Part shown: positions 16,779 to 25,367 of the stretch, one piece after another
How the letters are laid out: the number at the start of each line of letters is the position of its first letter
Numbering within the stretch: position 1 is the stretch's first letter
Source: Candidatus Gracilibacteria bacterium
GTDB lineage: Bacteria > Patescibacteriota > Gracilibacteria > UBA1369 > UBA12473
Direction of reading: 5' to 3'
DNA length: 64,000 bases
Assembly (NCBI GenBank): GCA_041658685.1
Contig: JBAZZS010000001.1
Location: 310,001-374,000 of the forward strand
Made by a program: the position numbers and the translations under genes
The notes under the pieces: generated by a model
Databases searched by the model: none
Seen by the model: only the letters and a program-made list of their open reading frames with translations
What the model was told of the DNA's origin: nothing

Positions 16779-18353
16779 TTAGGCGGCTAAGGCAAATTCG
16801 AGATCTTTGAAATTGGGAATTAATACAGGCCCGGCAACCAATTCAGCAGGGGCAGTGGGGTAAGGAGTGGAGGGGAGAAGGTTTTTAGCTTGATCATAAA
16901 CTTCAGTTAAGATAGCAGTTGTTGCTGCTGTAGCCCTGCTTGCCCGTAGTTTCCATTTTACATCTGTATTAAAAAAAACCTGGATTGATTGCTTTACTTT
17001 ATCTGGGTCCGCTTGAGCGGCCATCATCGCTTTCTTAACCGTTGTACCAAGAAGATCAATGGCGTTTTCCCTATCAGCTTTGGTTTTGGCATCTACTGCT
17101 TTTGTTCCACTAAAAAATTTAGCTTTAGCTGTTTGTTTGATCGCTTCCGCAGCTTCCATTGCTTTTTTAGCAGCTTCAGTGGCAACTGCATCCTCTTTAC
17201 GCTCCCACGCCAATTGACGATTCGTATCTACGGTAAGGCGATATTTGGGATCATTTTTTCCTCTAAATATCAAATAAGGGCTTGGAGCGTTAGCATCAAG
17301 AACCATATCAACATAGCCTACTTTATGTGGAATTTTTATACTAAATTCAGTGCCTAAAGGCCTGCTTCGCACTTGAGTAAGGATTTCTTGAGTAGTGCCT
17401 TCCAGAGTCAATCGTCCCGCAAATTCAAACGTTTTTGAGGATTGTCCGGATTGACCGCTTAAAGTGGAAATCGCTGCGTTTAATATTTTCATATGTTCGT
17501 CTTTTTGGCCCTTACTCATCGTAGAACCCTCAAGAATTTTTGTAACTGTAGCTTTGATGGCCTCAGCTCCATCTTTTTTATCGGATGCACAAGCTCTCAG
17601 TTGATCTTCGATGGTAGTGACTTGGAGAGGATCATGCCTAAGAACAAAGGAACGCAAAGAATTTTCAGCTTGGCGCCCTTTATGGAAACGTTCTTGAATT
17701 TTTGCTTCCCATTCTCGTTTTTTCGTTGATTCTTCGGTACGAACTTCTGTGGCGGCTTTAAAAAGTTTATTTTGTCCAAGAGATCCCCTTTTTTGTTTTC
17801 TTATAATATTCCAGCGCAGACCAGGGATATTGCCTGAAATAGGATGATCAATTAAGGCTTGGCCTCGGCTTCCCTCCGCCATCCCTTTGAGGTCGGGTTG
17901 ATCTAATTTCAGGAATTCTTCTTCTTTGCGCAAAGCTCCGATGACACGAGTGGAAACATTGATGCGAGCCGTGATTTCAGCAAAACGTTTGGCGCTTTTA
18001 AGGCTGAACCAACGCAAACGAGCCGTGGTTTTCATATTAAGAGTGTCCATCTTATTAAAAAGATCTTTGGCCTCTTCGGACGCTTTGTTACGAATTTGCA
18101 TTTTATAATTGCCTTGATCTCCGGGGGTTGCCGCATCCACAAAAGGAACCGCATAGGCGCCCATACGACCAATTCGACTCCACCAATCTCGATCTTTGTT
18201 ACGAACATAATCCAGCGTCTCATGTTCTTTCGCCACCAATCCTGATTTTGCTTTTTCAGGAGTATCAATGGAAGATTCCCCAACTCCCATTTTAGTTTGT
18301 ACGTCTAAGGGAAGGGTTGTATCGATTTGTGTATTATCGGGAGTATTTGCCAC
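16779..18353 (-). CDS. Uncharacterised basic helical protein (524 aa) of the five-gene operon
   Basis: Not recognised. Translation starts at GTG (18351-18353; first residues MANTPDNTQIDTTLPLD). No signal peptide is present. Residues about 85-240 are rich in Lys/Arg helices; about 300-390 look beta-rich (EFSIKIPHKVGYVDMVLD, YRLTVDTNRQLAW); about 390-480 are an Ala/Lys-rich helix. The final 40 residues are Pro/Ala-rich. The beta part is reminiscent of the beta modules in the 1330-aa protein, but I cannot show homology by eye. It has its own promoter at 18395-18423, so the last three genes can be expressed apart from the first two. The function is unknown. Confidence 0.65.
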   Translation of the reverse strand: MANTPDNTQIDTTLPLDVQTKMGVGESSIDTPEKAKSGLVAKEHETLDYVRNKDRDWWSRIGRMGAYAVPFVDAATPGDQGNYKMQIRNKASEEAKDLFNKMDTLNMKTTARLRWFSLKSAKRFAEITARINVSTRVIGALRKEEEFLKLDQPDLKGMAEGSRGQALIDHPISGNIPGLRWNIIRKQKRGSLGQNKLFKAATEVRTEESTKKREWEAKIQERFHKGRQAENSLRSFVLRHDPLQVTTIEDQLRACASDKKDGAEAIKATVTKILEGSTMSKGQKDEHMKILNAAISTLSGQSGQSSKTFEFAGRLTLEGTTQEILTQVRSRPLGTEFSIKIPHKVGYVDMVLDANAPSPYLIFRGKNDPKYRLTVDTNRQLAWERKEDAVATEAAKKAMEAAEAIKQTAKAKFFSGTKAVDAKTKADRENAIDLLGTTVKKAMMAAQADPDKVKQSIQVFFNTDVKWKLRASRATAATTAILTEVYDQAKNLLPSTPYPTAPAELVAGPVLIPNFKDLEFALAA

Positions 18354-18394
18354 GATAAGGAGTTTTTATGTTTATTTTTGAAATTTATCTAATA

Positions 18395-18423
18395 ATTATA
18401 TCATAAAAAGCCTCGAGACACAA
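18395..18423 (-). promoter_or_regulatory. Internal operon promoter with overlapping palindrome
   Basis: On the minus strand TTGTGT (18418-18423), a 17-nt spacer and TATAAT (18395-18400) preceded by TGA. AGACA-CAA-TGTCT (18416-18428) overlaps the -35 and could bind a repressor. Confidence 0.6.
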
Positions 18424-18503
18424 TGTCTGGAGCTGCAAATTTTCGTAAGGCGCTAATTTTTATAAAAACTCAACCAAACCTAAGTCAGAAAATATTATTT
18501 ATT

Positions 18504-18851
18504 TTACGCATTAGTTTTTTGACTTTTCAATTCTTCTCTCACGGCTTCAGCGCGAAGCATCACATCCTTATAAGTATCAAAAAGCGCTTCTTCGATCGCT
18601 TTTTTTGTCGCAGGGGATTGTTCAGTCATGGCTTGAATGGCTTTATCCGGCATGTCATCGGGATGCATTTTTCGATAATCCTCGTAAACTTTCCAATCTT
18701 CTTTTTTAAGTGTCCGCGTTAAAGCTTGCGTAATGGCTTGATCCACAGACTCAGTGAGTTGGAATTCAAACGCTTGGCGCATGGAAGCAGTGAGGCCTTC
18801 CAATTTAAGGTCCTCAATCATGCGTTGAATAAAATCGTAAAAATTTTTCAT
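18504..18851 (-). CDS. Small helical protein (115 aa) of the five-gene operon
   Basis: Not recognised. It is predicted all-helical and cytoplasmic, starting MKNFYDFIQRMIEDLKLEG and ending in a Lys/Glu-rich helix. There are no cysteines and no catalytic motif. It starts 12 nt after the 734-aa gene, so the two share a transcript. A gap of about 150 nt and a new promoter separate it from the 524-aa gene. The size suggests an adaptor or chaperone for one of the large proteins, but this is inference from context only. Confidence 0.62.
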   Translation of the reverse strand: MKNFYDFIQRMIEDLKLEGLTASMRQAFEFQLTESVDQAITQALTRTLKKEDWKVYEDYRKMHPDDMPDKAIQAMTEQSPATKKAIEEALFDTYKDVMLRAEAVREELKSQKTNA

Positions 18852-18863
18852 TTTGGAAAAATA

Positions 18864-21068
18864 TTAAGAGGAATGAGCGGGAGCAAGTTCCTCATCCATA
18901 TCAATAGGTGGGGCATTGCGTGTCGCTCTGCGTTTTGCCTCTTTTTTTAATTCTGCGGATTTACGAAGACTTCGCCACCAATGAGGAATACGACCCATGA
19001 CTGTATATAATATCTCGGCTGTAACCGCAGAGGATGCAAACCGCTCCAGGAGCGAAACATAGCGTTCCAATGACGTAACACGACTTTTATCTCCCAGGGC
19101 TTTTGCTGCTTCAAGTTCTTCTTTTGCCGCAGTCAGTTTTTCTCCATTTTGAGTTTCTTCATGGCTTTTCCATTCAAAAAGCGGGGCACCAGGTTTTCGA
19201 GAAGGAACATTGAGGGAGCCCGCTTTTGCCTTAAGTTCGGCAAGGATTTTCCCATTCTCATTATTAGCATCTTTAAGAATATCACTTGCTGCACGAAGAC
19301 TGGTCCAAGCCAAAGTGAGTTGATCCACCAGCGGACGAACATCAATCCCCAGTTGTAATTTACCTTTTCCTAAAAGTTGATCTTGCCCCAAGGCTTCTAT
19401 GTTTTGAATCAATATTGGGAGATGTTCTTCTTTTAATTTTCCGGAGTGAACCCATTCAAGGATTTTTTCAGCTCTCGTAGTCAGTCCAAATCCTTCAAGC
19501 TCTTTAAATTCATCCTTTTTAAGAAGTACTTTTTTAACAAAATGTTCAAACGGCAATCGTTTTTTGAAAGTACGATCGAAAAATTGACCTACGCGCCCCC
19601 GAGCCAATTGACGTGCACGACGTACCGCATAACCTTCATCGGTGTCGGATTCAACCATATCCATAAGAAGCATGGTCGAAATGACCGCTCGTTTTTGGGC
19701 TTCTTTAAAACCCATGACACGACCAGGGGCTCCTCCCGGTGCAGCAGGGGGGTGTTGGAAATGGTGTAAATGAAGTTCGTAAAGAAGTTGATGCGGGGTA
19801 CGACGTTGTTCGTGTTCTGTGCGATATTGTTCTGCTCCATGTTCTAAATTTTGAATAACTATATCAAAAGTTACTCCACCATTAGGAGTAAGGGTGGGTG
19901 GAGTACGAGTAAAAGCAATTTCTGTAAAACCAGTTAATCGAGCCCAAGTGCGATTGTATTGACCTACTAGTTTTGAAAGGATAGGAACGGCATCATCTCT
20001 TTTTTGTGTAAGATTATGCAATTGATTCTGTAGGGATTCTTGTACTCTTTGCCCTAAGGGTGCCACTCCTGGGGCTAGAGGAGCCAGTTGGGTCGCGATG
20101 CCAGTAATTTGGGCTGACATATTTTGAATCCCAATATAACGTTCATTAAGATCTTCAACCCTAGCCACCGCATCTTGATATTGCTTCAATTCAGCTTGTT
20201 CATGATGCCCAAGCCCTAGTTCTTCATCGGAAAAATGATGAGCCATCACTTCAGCATAAACCTCTTCTAAATCGTGACCATACGTAGGATCGGTCTGAAG
20301 AAGTCTTAAGATCGGAATCATCTCTTCATTTCTCAAGGCATTCCCTCCATTTAAATCTCGCAATACCTCTGCATAAGAAAGATGGGCTGCAGGAGCTCCA
20401 GCAGGGGCAGGTCTTCCTCCGGGTCTGGCAATACCACTTGCTTCCGTCTGTGCCCAGTTTTGTAAAGGCCCCAAATTAAATGCTACGAAATTATTCGCCA
20501 ATAACCCGGTTTCTTCTAGCACCATGCGTCGGTCTTCTGCGGCCAAGGTATCAAGAGTCTGTCCGCGGAAATGGGTGTTAACATATTGTCTAATCCAATG
20601 ATCGGTTCGGGCATCGGGTCCACGTAAAAGATCTAAACGAGCACCGGCATTCCAAAAAGCCGCCATTTCACGAGTCCAAGTCCCAAGATCTTCTCCCAAA
20701 AATCGAGTCCATGGCATATCGGTTGCAAGATTTTGTGCATGAAGTTCATTTTGGGCTTGTCGTTCCAAACGTCTTCGAATTCCAGCTTCCGACAAACGGA
20801 GCATGTCAGCAGTTCGAGGATCAGCTGCGGTAGCAATGATGTCGCCCAAGATTTCAAAACGTTGTCTTGTGTGTCGAATTTCATGGGCCAATGCAGGAGG
20901 CTCTCGCAAAGTGGGATCCGCTTGTTCAAGTCCGGTATAGAGGGCAATCGCTCCTGGTTCAAAGGCCGCCATGGTGGCGATATTTGGATCCACGGTGCTC
21001 ATTCGGGTGTAGCTTCCACCGGCAGTGGTGGCAGCATTCGTTTCGCCATGAAGGGGAGGATAAGACAT
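18864..21068 (-). CDS. Uncharacterised 734-aa protein with an HExxH motif, first gene of the operon
   Basis: Not recognised as a whole. Residues 58-72 read PALAHEIRHTRQRFE, an HExxH zinc-site pattern like small metallopeptidase domains; a third ligand is not identified, and conserved HH and HHE motifs near residues 275-295 are candidates. No signal peptide is present. The middle is helical with a Pro/Ala/Gly-rich linker near residues 215-230. Residues about 480-600 are basic and helical (RQLARGRVGQFFDRTFKKR), and a coiled coil lies near 640-690. It is preceded by a consensus promoter at 21095-21123 and divergent from trigger factor. It could be a peptidase acting on operon partners, or the motif could be coincidence. 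Confidence 0.65.
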   Translation of the reverse strand: MSYPPLHGETNAATTAGGSYTRMSTVDPNIATMAAFEPGAIALYTGLEQADPTLREPPALAHEIRHTRQRFEILGDIIATAADPRTADMLRLSEAGIRRRLERQAQNELHAQNLATDMPWTRFLGEDLGTWTREMAAFWNAGARLDLLRGPDARTDHWIRQYVNTHFRGQTLDTLAAEDRRMVLEETGLLANNFVAFNLGPLQNWAQTEASGIARPGGRPAPAGAPAAHLSYAEVLRDLNGGNALRNEEMIPILRLLQTDPTYGHDLEEVYAEVMAHHFSDEELGLGHHEQAELKQYQDAVARVEDLNERYIGIQNMSAQITGIATQLAPLAPGVAPLGQRVQESLQNQLHNLTQKRDDAVPILSKLVGQYNRTWARLTGFTEIAFTRTPPTLTPNGGVTFDIVIQNLEHGAEQYRTEHEQRRTPHQLLYELHLHHFQHPPAAPGGAPGRVMGFKEAQKRAVISTMLLMDMVESDTDEGYAVRRARQLARGRVGQFFDRTFKKRLPFEHFVKKVLLKKDEFKELEGFGLTTRAEKILEWVHSGKLKEEHLPILIQNIEALGQDQLLGKGKLQLGIDVRPLVDQLTLAWTSLRAASDILKDANNENGKILAELKAKAGSLNVPSRKPGAPLFEWKSHEETQNGEKLTAAKEELEAAKALGDKSRVTSLERYVSLLERFASSAVTAEILYTVMGRIPHWWRSLRKSAELKKEAKRRATRNAPPIDMDEELAPAHSS

Positions 21069-21094
21069 GCGAGTAGGCTTATTAAAATCCCTTT

Positions 21095-21123
21095 ATTATA
21101 CCCGAAAACTCCCACAAAATCAA
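21095..21123 (-). promoter_or_regulatory. Promoter of the five-gene operon
   Basis: On the minus strand TTGATT (21118-21123), a 17-nt spacer ending GGG and a perfect TATAAT (21095-21100). The leader to the 734-aa start is about 20 nt. Confidence 0.7.
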
Positions 21124-21131
21124 CCGAGGTA

Positions 21132-21161
21132 TTGCATGGCACGCCACAAGACAGGTAAGAT
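21132..21161 (+). promoter_or_regulatory. Promoter of tig
   Basis: TTGCAT (21132-21137), an 18-nt spacer and TAAGAT (21156-21161). Its -35 lies only about 10 nt from the -35 of the divergent operon promoter, so one regulator could touch both. Confidence 0.5.
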
Positions 21162-21199
21162 AAGCCCGTTTTCTTTAATTAATTTTTAATATTTTTTTC

Positions 21200-22477
21200 A
21201 TGAAAGTCACTGTCTCCGCCCCCAAAAAGTCCGAAGTCACAATCCGTGTGGAAGTCGACGATTCCGAACTCAAAAAGCATGAAGCAAAAGCCATCGCTCA
21301 ACTCGGGAAAGAAGTTAAAATTTCCGGATTCCGCCCCGGTAAAATTCCGGCCGATATTCTTGAAAAAAACATCGGCCCCGGCGTGATCCGTTCTTACACC
21401 ATTGAAAACGCCTTGCCTCATTTTTATGCCGATGCCGTGATTAAGGAAAAGGTGCAAGTCGTGGCTCGCCCCCAAATCAAAGTTGTAACGGAGTCGCCGT
21501 TTGTGTTCGAAGCCGTGGTTGCGGTTTTGCCGGTGGTCGAGATTTCCGGTTATGACAAAATTAAGGTTAAAAAGGAAAAAGTGGAAGTCAAAGATAAGGA
21601 TATCGATGATTTGCTCAATTATTTCCGCAAAGAACACGCCACCAACACGATTGTGGATCGTCCCGCCAAAATGGGGGATCGCGTGGAAGTGGATTTTGAC
21701 GGGTTTGACCCGGAAGGAGATGTCCCGCTCGAAGGAACGGCCAGCAAAAACCATCCCGCAATTTTAGGAGAAAAGACTCTGATCCCGGGTTTTGAAGAAG
21801 AACTCGTGGGGCTCAAAGCCGAAGATGAAAAAACATTTGAAATCACATTCCCCAAGGATTATGACATCAAGAAATTCCAAGGGAAAAAAGTGAAATTCAA
21901 AGTAAAAGTTCACCTCGTCCAAGAGGTTCAGCTTCCCGAAATCACCAAGGAATGGACCAAAACCATGTTTGGCAAAGAGATGGATCTTGAGGAATTGAAG
22001 AAAATGGCTCGAGAAAACATCACCAAAGAACGCGAACGACACGAAAAAGAACGTCAAGAAAATGAGTTTTTGGACGAACTTCTCAAGTTGGCCAAACTGG
22101 ATGTTCCGGATGCCCTTATCGAGGAAGAAATTGACTTTATCATCGATCGCCTTAAAATGGACCTTGAGTCAAGAGGATTGTCGTGGGAGCAATATGAGAA
22201 ATATCTTGAAAGCCAAAAGCGAGATGTGAGAAAAGACAAACGTGCGGCCGCTGAAAAACAGGTTCGATTGCGCTTGGTGGTGCACCATTTGTACAAGGCG
22301 GAAAAGATTGAGGCCACCGAAGCCGAAGTGGCAGCACGCGTGGAAGAAATGGCCTTGGCCTATCCCAAAGAGCAACAAGCTAAAGTGAAAGAAAATTGTA
22401 AAAAGGGAAACCCGGGTTACGTGCAAGTTGAAAACATTCTCCTTCTGGAAAAGTTGCTCAAAAAATTTAATTCTTAA
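21200..22477 (+). CDS. tig: Trigger factor chaperone
   Basis: Trigger factor binds the ribosome exit and shields nascent chains. The 425-aa product has the ribosome-binding signature GFRPGKIP (about residues 43-50). It has the FKBP-like peptidyl-prolyl isomerase domain (about 150-235, with GDRVEVDFDGF and LIPGFEEELVG), then the helical C-terminal arms (about 250-425). Length matches the family. The start is preceded by an almost pure T tract and C, with no Shine-Dalgarno sequence. It has its own promoter. The small membrane-protein gene follows after 11 nt. clpP and clpX, which often follow tig, are absent here. Confidence 0.95.
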   Translation: MKVTVSAPKKSEVTIRVEVDDSELKKHEAKAIAQLGKEVKISGFRPGKIPADILEKNIGPGVIRSYTIENALPHFYADAVIKEKVQVVARPQIKVVTESPFVFEAVVAVLPVVEISGYDKIKVKKEKVEVKDKDIDDLLNYFRKEHATNTIVDRPAKMGDRVEVDFDGFDPEGDVPLEGTASKNHPAILGEKTLIPGFEEELVGLKAEDEKTFEITFPKDYDIKKFQGKKVKFKVKVHLVQEVQLPEITKEWTKTMFGKEMDLEELKKMARENITKERERHEKERQENEFLDELLKLAKLDVPDALIEEEIDFIIDRLKMDLESRGLSWEQYEKYLESQKRDVRKDKRAAAEKQVRLRLVVHHLYKAEKIEATEAEVAARVEEMALAYPKEQQAKVKENCKKGNPGYVQVENILLLEKLLKKFNS

Positions 22478-22488
22478 AACCTCCCCTC

Positions 22489-22743
22489 ATGAAAATCCTT
22501 TATCTCGCCGGTGCCGCGGTATTTTTTGTCACCATTTTAATCTTGGGATTTGAAAATATCGGAGCCAGCTGCAATTACTTAACGTTTTTCTTTTGGGAGC
22601 TGTCCACAGACACGTCCCCAACTATTATTTTCTTTGCCATTTCATTGTTAGGGGGGATCACCGGAGTTTTTGTGACCATGGCCGCGGTCTCGCTTTTGGG
22701 AGGGAATGAAGAGGACGAAGAAGGGGATGATTTTGAGGCCTAG
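22489..22743 (+). CDS. Small two-helix membrane protein, LapA-like
   Basis: The 84-aa product has two hydrophobic segments (about residues 4-22 and 44-72) around a short loop, and an acidic tail (NEEDEEGDDFEA). The pattern, with FFWELSTDTSPTIIFFAISLLGGITG, resembles the LapA/DUF1049 family, which in Proteobacteria helps lipopolysaccharide assembly control. In a CPR cell that role is unlikely to be the same. It is cotranscribed with tig. The leader immediately before the ATG is pyrimidine-rich (CCTCCCCTC). The family call is tentative. Confidence 0.6.
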   Translation: MKILYLAGAAVFFVTILILGFENIGASCNYLTFFFWELSTDTSPTIIFFAISLLGGITGVFVTMAAVSLLGGNEEDEEGDDFEA

Positions 22744-22763
22744 ACACGAGCGTAGCGAGTGTC
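22743..22763. repeat. Short GACAC/GTGTC palindrome, copy A
   Basis: GACAC and GTGTC flank GAGCGTAGCGA, forming a hairpin right at the stop codon of the upstream gene. Relatives occur at 27248-27270 and 46256-46278. Confidence 0.6.
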
Positions 22764-23195
22764 TTCCCGCATTCGTTTTCTGAGTAAACGTACTTCAACA
22801 AGCGCGCTGTATGGTTCACTACATTTGATCCGGCATTTTTGCTGGAGATTTTTAAAAACTAAAAAGGGATAAAAATAGCCATGATTTTATTTGCTAAAAC
22901 TCTGCCCGGGCACACTTTTTACATCAATTTTAGGCTTAAATAAGCCATTCCAAATCCTAGAAAAAAGAACACAAAAATAGTTCACCTAATCGCGTTAAAA
23001 CCCTTACTTTGTACAAAAATTTTATACAAAATAAGAATAAAAAATATGAATTCAGTCAATGAAAACCCAAAACCATTTTAACCTGTCAGCAAATTGTTGA
23101 ACAAAAAAGTTGATTAAAGACTTGCTTTTTGTTTAAAAAACTTATACATTTTCTTCGCATTGTTCAAATTATGTATACAGAGTCTTAACCTTCTA
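22764..23195. other. A/T-rich intergenic region upstream of the winged-helix regulator
   Basis: No gene is seen in about 430 nt. TTTGTA (23008-23013) and TACAAA (23025-23030) form an inverted repeat. TTGCTT (23122-23127) and TATACA (23143-23148) may be a promoter with a short 15-nt spacer, about 45 nt before the regulator start. The region is long for this compact genome and may hold operators for self-regulation. Confidence 0.35.
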
Positions 23196-23768
23196 ATGAT
23201 GATTCTGAAGCGGTTATTCACATCTCAAACTCGTGTAAAGATTCTTACGCTTTTTATGTTGAATCCCGAAGAAGAGTTTTTTATTCGAGAGCTCACTCGT
23301 CGCTTGGATGAACAAATCAATTCCATTCGTCGTGAATTGGATAATTTAAAAAGAGCGGGTCTGTTAAAGAGCCGGATGAAAAATAGGAAAAAATTTTATG
23401 TGGTAAACACGGCGTGTCCCATTTTTCCGGAACTTCGCAGTATGGTGATGAAACTCACCGACCAAAACGAACAAATTGTTCATGCCATTCTGGAAATGGG
23501 TAAAATTGATTTTCTCCTTTTGTCAGGGCTTTTCCTTCATAAGGAATCCGAAGTGGATCTTTTGATTGTGGGGGAGATCAATAAGGAACAACTTCAGGCT
23601 TATCTCGAAAAAGAGGTGAATTCCGATCGACCCGTTCGATTTACAGTCATGAATAAAACGGATTTCCTCTATCGTATCAAATGCAATGATCGTTTTGTGA
23701 AAGCCATGGTCACGGATACCGAGAATCTGGTGGCCCACAATGAACTTCAAGATAAAGAAATTGGCTAA
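23196..23768 (+). CDS. Winged-helix transcriptional regulator with nucleotidyltransferase-like C-domain
   Basis: The double ATG at 23196 gives 190 residues. Residues about 3-75 are a winged helix-turn-helix: LFTSQTRVKILTLFMLN, EEFFIRELTRRL and RRELDNLKRAGLLKSR match ArsR/MarR-like DNA-binding domains. The C-terminal part (IDFLLLSGLFLHKESEVDLLI, VRFTVMNKTDFLYRI) resembles an inactive MNT-type nucleotidyltransferase domain often fused to such regulators; the catalytic GS and paired Asp are not clear. It stands alone after a long A/T-rich region containing inverted repeats. The target genes are unknown. Confidence 0.75.
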   Translation: MMILKRLFTSQTRVKILTLFMLNPEEEFFIRELTRRLDEQINSIRRELDNLKRAGLLKSRMKNRKKFYVVNTACPIFPELRSMVMKLTDQNEQIVHAILEMGKIDFLLLSGLFLHKESEVDLLIVGEINKEQLQAYLEKEVNSDRPVRFTVMNKTDFLYRIKCNDRFVKAMVTDTENLVAHNELQDKEIG

Positions 23769-23804
23769 TAAAAATTCTTTCCCGACAGTTCAGTTAAATC
23801 GCTC

Positions 23805-23833
23805 TTTACAAAGAGATTACGCTTCCTTATAAT
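23805..23833 (+). promoter_or_regulatory. Promoter of rplS
   Basis: TTTACA (23805-23810), a 17-nt spacer and a perfect TATAAT (23828-23833). The leader is about 27 nt and lacks a Shine-Dalgarno sequence. Confidence 0.75.
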
Positions 23834-23866
23834 CGGGCAGTCCGATTTTCTAAATGTACCTATTTT

Positions 23867-24373
23867 ATGAGTCAAGCGTTAATTCAACATGTTCAGGAGA
23901 AAAGCACTTCTCTACAAAAAAAGATTCCCACTATCCATGCAGGGGATCGTGTGAAGGTTTCTCAAAAAATCATGGAAACCAATAAGGATGGTGAGCCCAA
24001 AGAGCGTATCCAGATTTTTGAAGGGCTCGTGATCTCGATGAACAGTGGTAGCGGGGCAGATAAGACGTTCACGGTTCGAAAAGTATTGAGTGGGGTGGGA
24101 GTTGAAAAAATTTTCCCCCTGCATTCCAAAGCTATTTCCAAGATTGAAGTGATGGGACAATCCAAAATTCGACGTGCCAAATTGTATTTTATGGGTGGTT
24201 TGTCCGGAAAGAGCACTCGGTTAAAAGAATCCACTCGAAAACAAGAAATTCCTGAAGAATTGCTCGCCGAAGCGGTGGAGGCTGCCAAAAAGAAAGAAGA
24301 GGCGGAAGCCGCCACAGCTGAAGCTGCCGTCGAAGTTGCTCCGGAAACGGAAGTTGAAAAAGCGGCCGAGTAA
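23867..24373 (+). CDS. rplS: Large-subunit ribosomal protein bL19
   Basis: bL19 sits at the 30S-50S interface of the ribosome. The first 115 residues match the family: IHAGDRVKVSQKI, ERIQIFEGLVISMN, TFTVRKVLSGVGVEKIFPL and KIRRAKLYFM. A C-terminal extension of about 45 residues rich in Ala and Glu is added to the usual 115-120, giving 168 aa. The gene is alone with its own promoter, away from the common rpsP-rimM-trmD-rplS order. It ends in an inverted repeat that also covers the end of the convergent kinase gene. Confidence 0.95.
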   Translation: MSQALIQHVQEKSTSLQKKIPTIHAGDRVKVSQKIMETNKDGEPKERIQIFEGLVISMNSGSGADKTFTVRKVLSGVGVEKIFPLHSKAISKIEVMGQSKIRRAKLYFMGGLSGKSTRLKESTRKQEIPEELLAEAVEAAKKKEEAEAATAEAAVEVAPETEVEKAAE

Positions 24374-24393
24374 TCGTTAAATCGCAAAACTAT

Positions 24394-25341
24394 TTAAAGC
24401 GGTATTGAGAAAGAATCTTGATACCGCTTTTCAAATTCTTCCAAAGTAAACGAATGGGTTTGCGTGCCTTCGTGTTCCACATTGTAGGCCGCCATCAAAG
24501 CGCCTATTCGACCGCAAGTTTCAAGGTCTCGTCCTTCAACAAATCCTTTCAGAAATCCGGCTCGATACGCATCTCCGCATCCGGTTGGATTTTTTATTGT
24601 ATTCGGTTTTACAATCGGGATCGAGATGGAGTGAACTTTCGTAAAAATCGAAGAGCCTTTTTCGCCTTGAGTGACAATGAGAATTTTATCTTCTCGAACA
24701 AAATCCTCCTGAGAAAAGCCGATTTTTTGGCGCAACAATTCCAGTTCATATTCATTCAAAAAGAGGCCTTTGGCTTCGGAAACCGCTATTTTAAGTTCCG
24801 CTTCGGTGAATAAGGGAACGTTTTGTCCGGGATCAAAGAAATAAGGGATTTTAAGCGCCGCAGCTCGGCCGGCAAGAAAAAGCATCCGACCGGGTTTATC
24901 CGGGGCAATGATGAGCACGCTTAACGTTTTTAATGCATCGGTGAGGTCTGCTTCGAGATCTTCATTCATGGCACCGGGATAGAACTCGGAAATTTGATGC
25001 CCGTTGCGATCCGTGATGATATTCGCACACGCGGTCCGAACCGTTTTGGAGTGTTCCACATGATCCAATGAGATTGAAACCGCAGTCAAGTGTTTGGCGT
25101 AATCGTCGAAATCAATCCCAACCCTTCCCATTAAAAGAGGGCGGCTCTCCAAAAGGCCAAGATTGTAAGCGATATTGCCTCCCGTCCCTCCAAAATGGCG
25201 TTCTTGGCGCGGAACATAAAAACAGACACTCAAACGATTCAACATTTCCGGCAAAAGCACTTCCTCAAATGCGCCTTCATAAATGGAAAGATAATCGTAA
25301 GCTAGGGAGCCGGCAACGCCGATGCGAGGGGAAGAGGTCAT
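24394..25341 (-). CDS. PfkB-family carbohydrate or nucleoside kinase
   Basis: The 315-aa product has the ribokinase fold: substrate-side motif FGGTGGNIAYNLGLL (about residues 51-65) and the ATP and catalytic-base signature NPTGCGDAYRAGF (about 255-267), whose Asp is the catalytic base. The opening IGVAGSLAYDYLSIYEGAF resembles adenosine-kinase-like members rather than phosphofructokinase. The phosphate acceptor is probably a nucleoside or sugar. It is the third gene after rmlB and rmlA with a gap of about 26 nt, so it may be cotranscribed with nucleotide-sugar genes. Family confidence is high; the substrate is not known. Confidence 0.88.
   Translation of the reverse strand: MTSSPRIGVAGSLAYDYLSIYEGAFEEVLLPEMLNRLSVCFYVPRQERHFGGTGGNIAYNLGLLESRPLLMGRVGIDFDDYAKHLTAVSISLDHVEHSKTVRTACANIITDRNGHQISEFYPGAMNEDLEADLTDALKTLSVLIIAPDKPGRMLFLAGRAAALKIPYFFDPGQNVPLFTEAELKIAVSEAKGLFLNEYELELLRQKIGFSQEDFVREDKILIVTQGEKGSSIFTKVHSISIPIVKPNTIKNPTGCGDAYRAGFLKGFVEGRDLETCGRIGALMAAYNVEHEGTQTHSFTLEEFEKRYQDSFSIPL
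24396..24430. terminator. Terminator-like inverted repeat between rplS and pfkB-family gene
   Basis: AAAGCGGTAT (24396-24405) pairs perfectly with ATACCGCTTT (24421-24430) across a 15-nt loop. The T run is short. It lies inside the 3' end of the convergent kinase gene and could stop transcription both ways. Confidence 0.5.
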
Positions 25342-25367
25342 GGGAGAAAGATTAGGGAGTTAGGATA

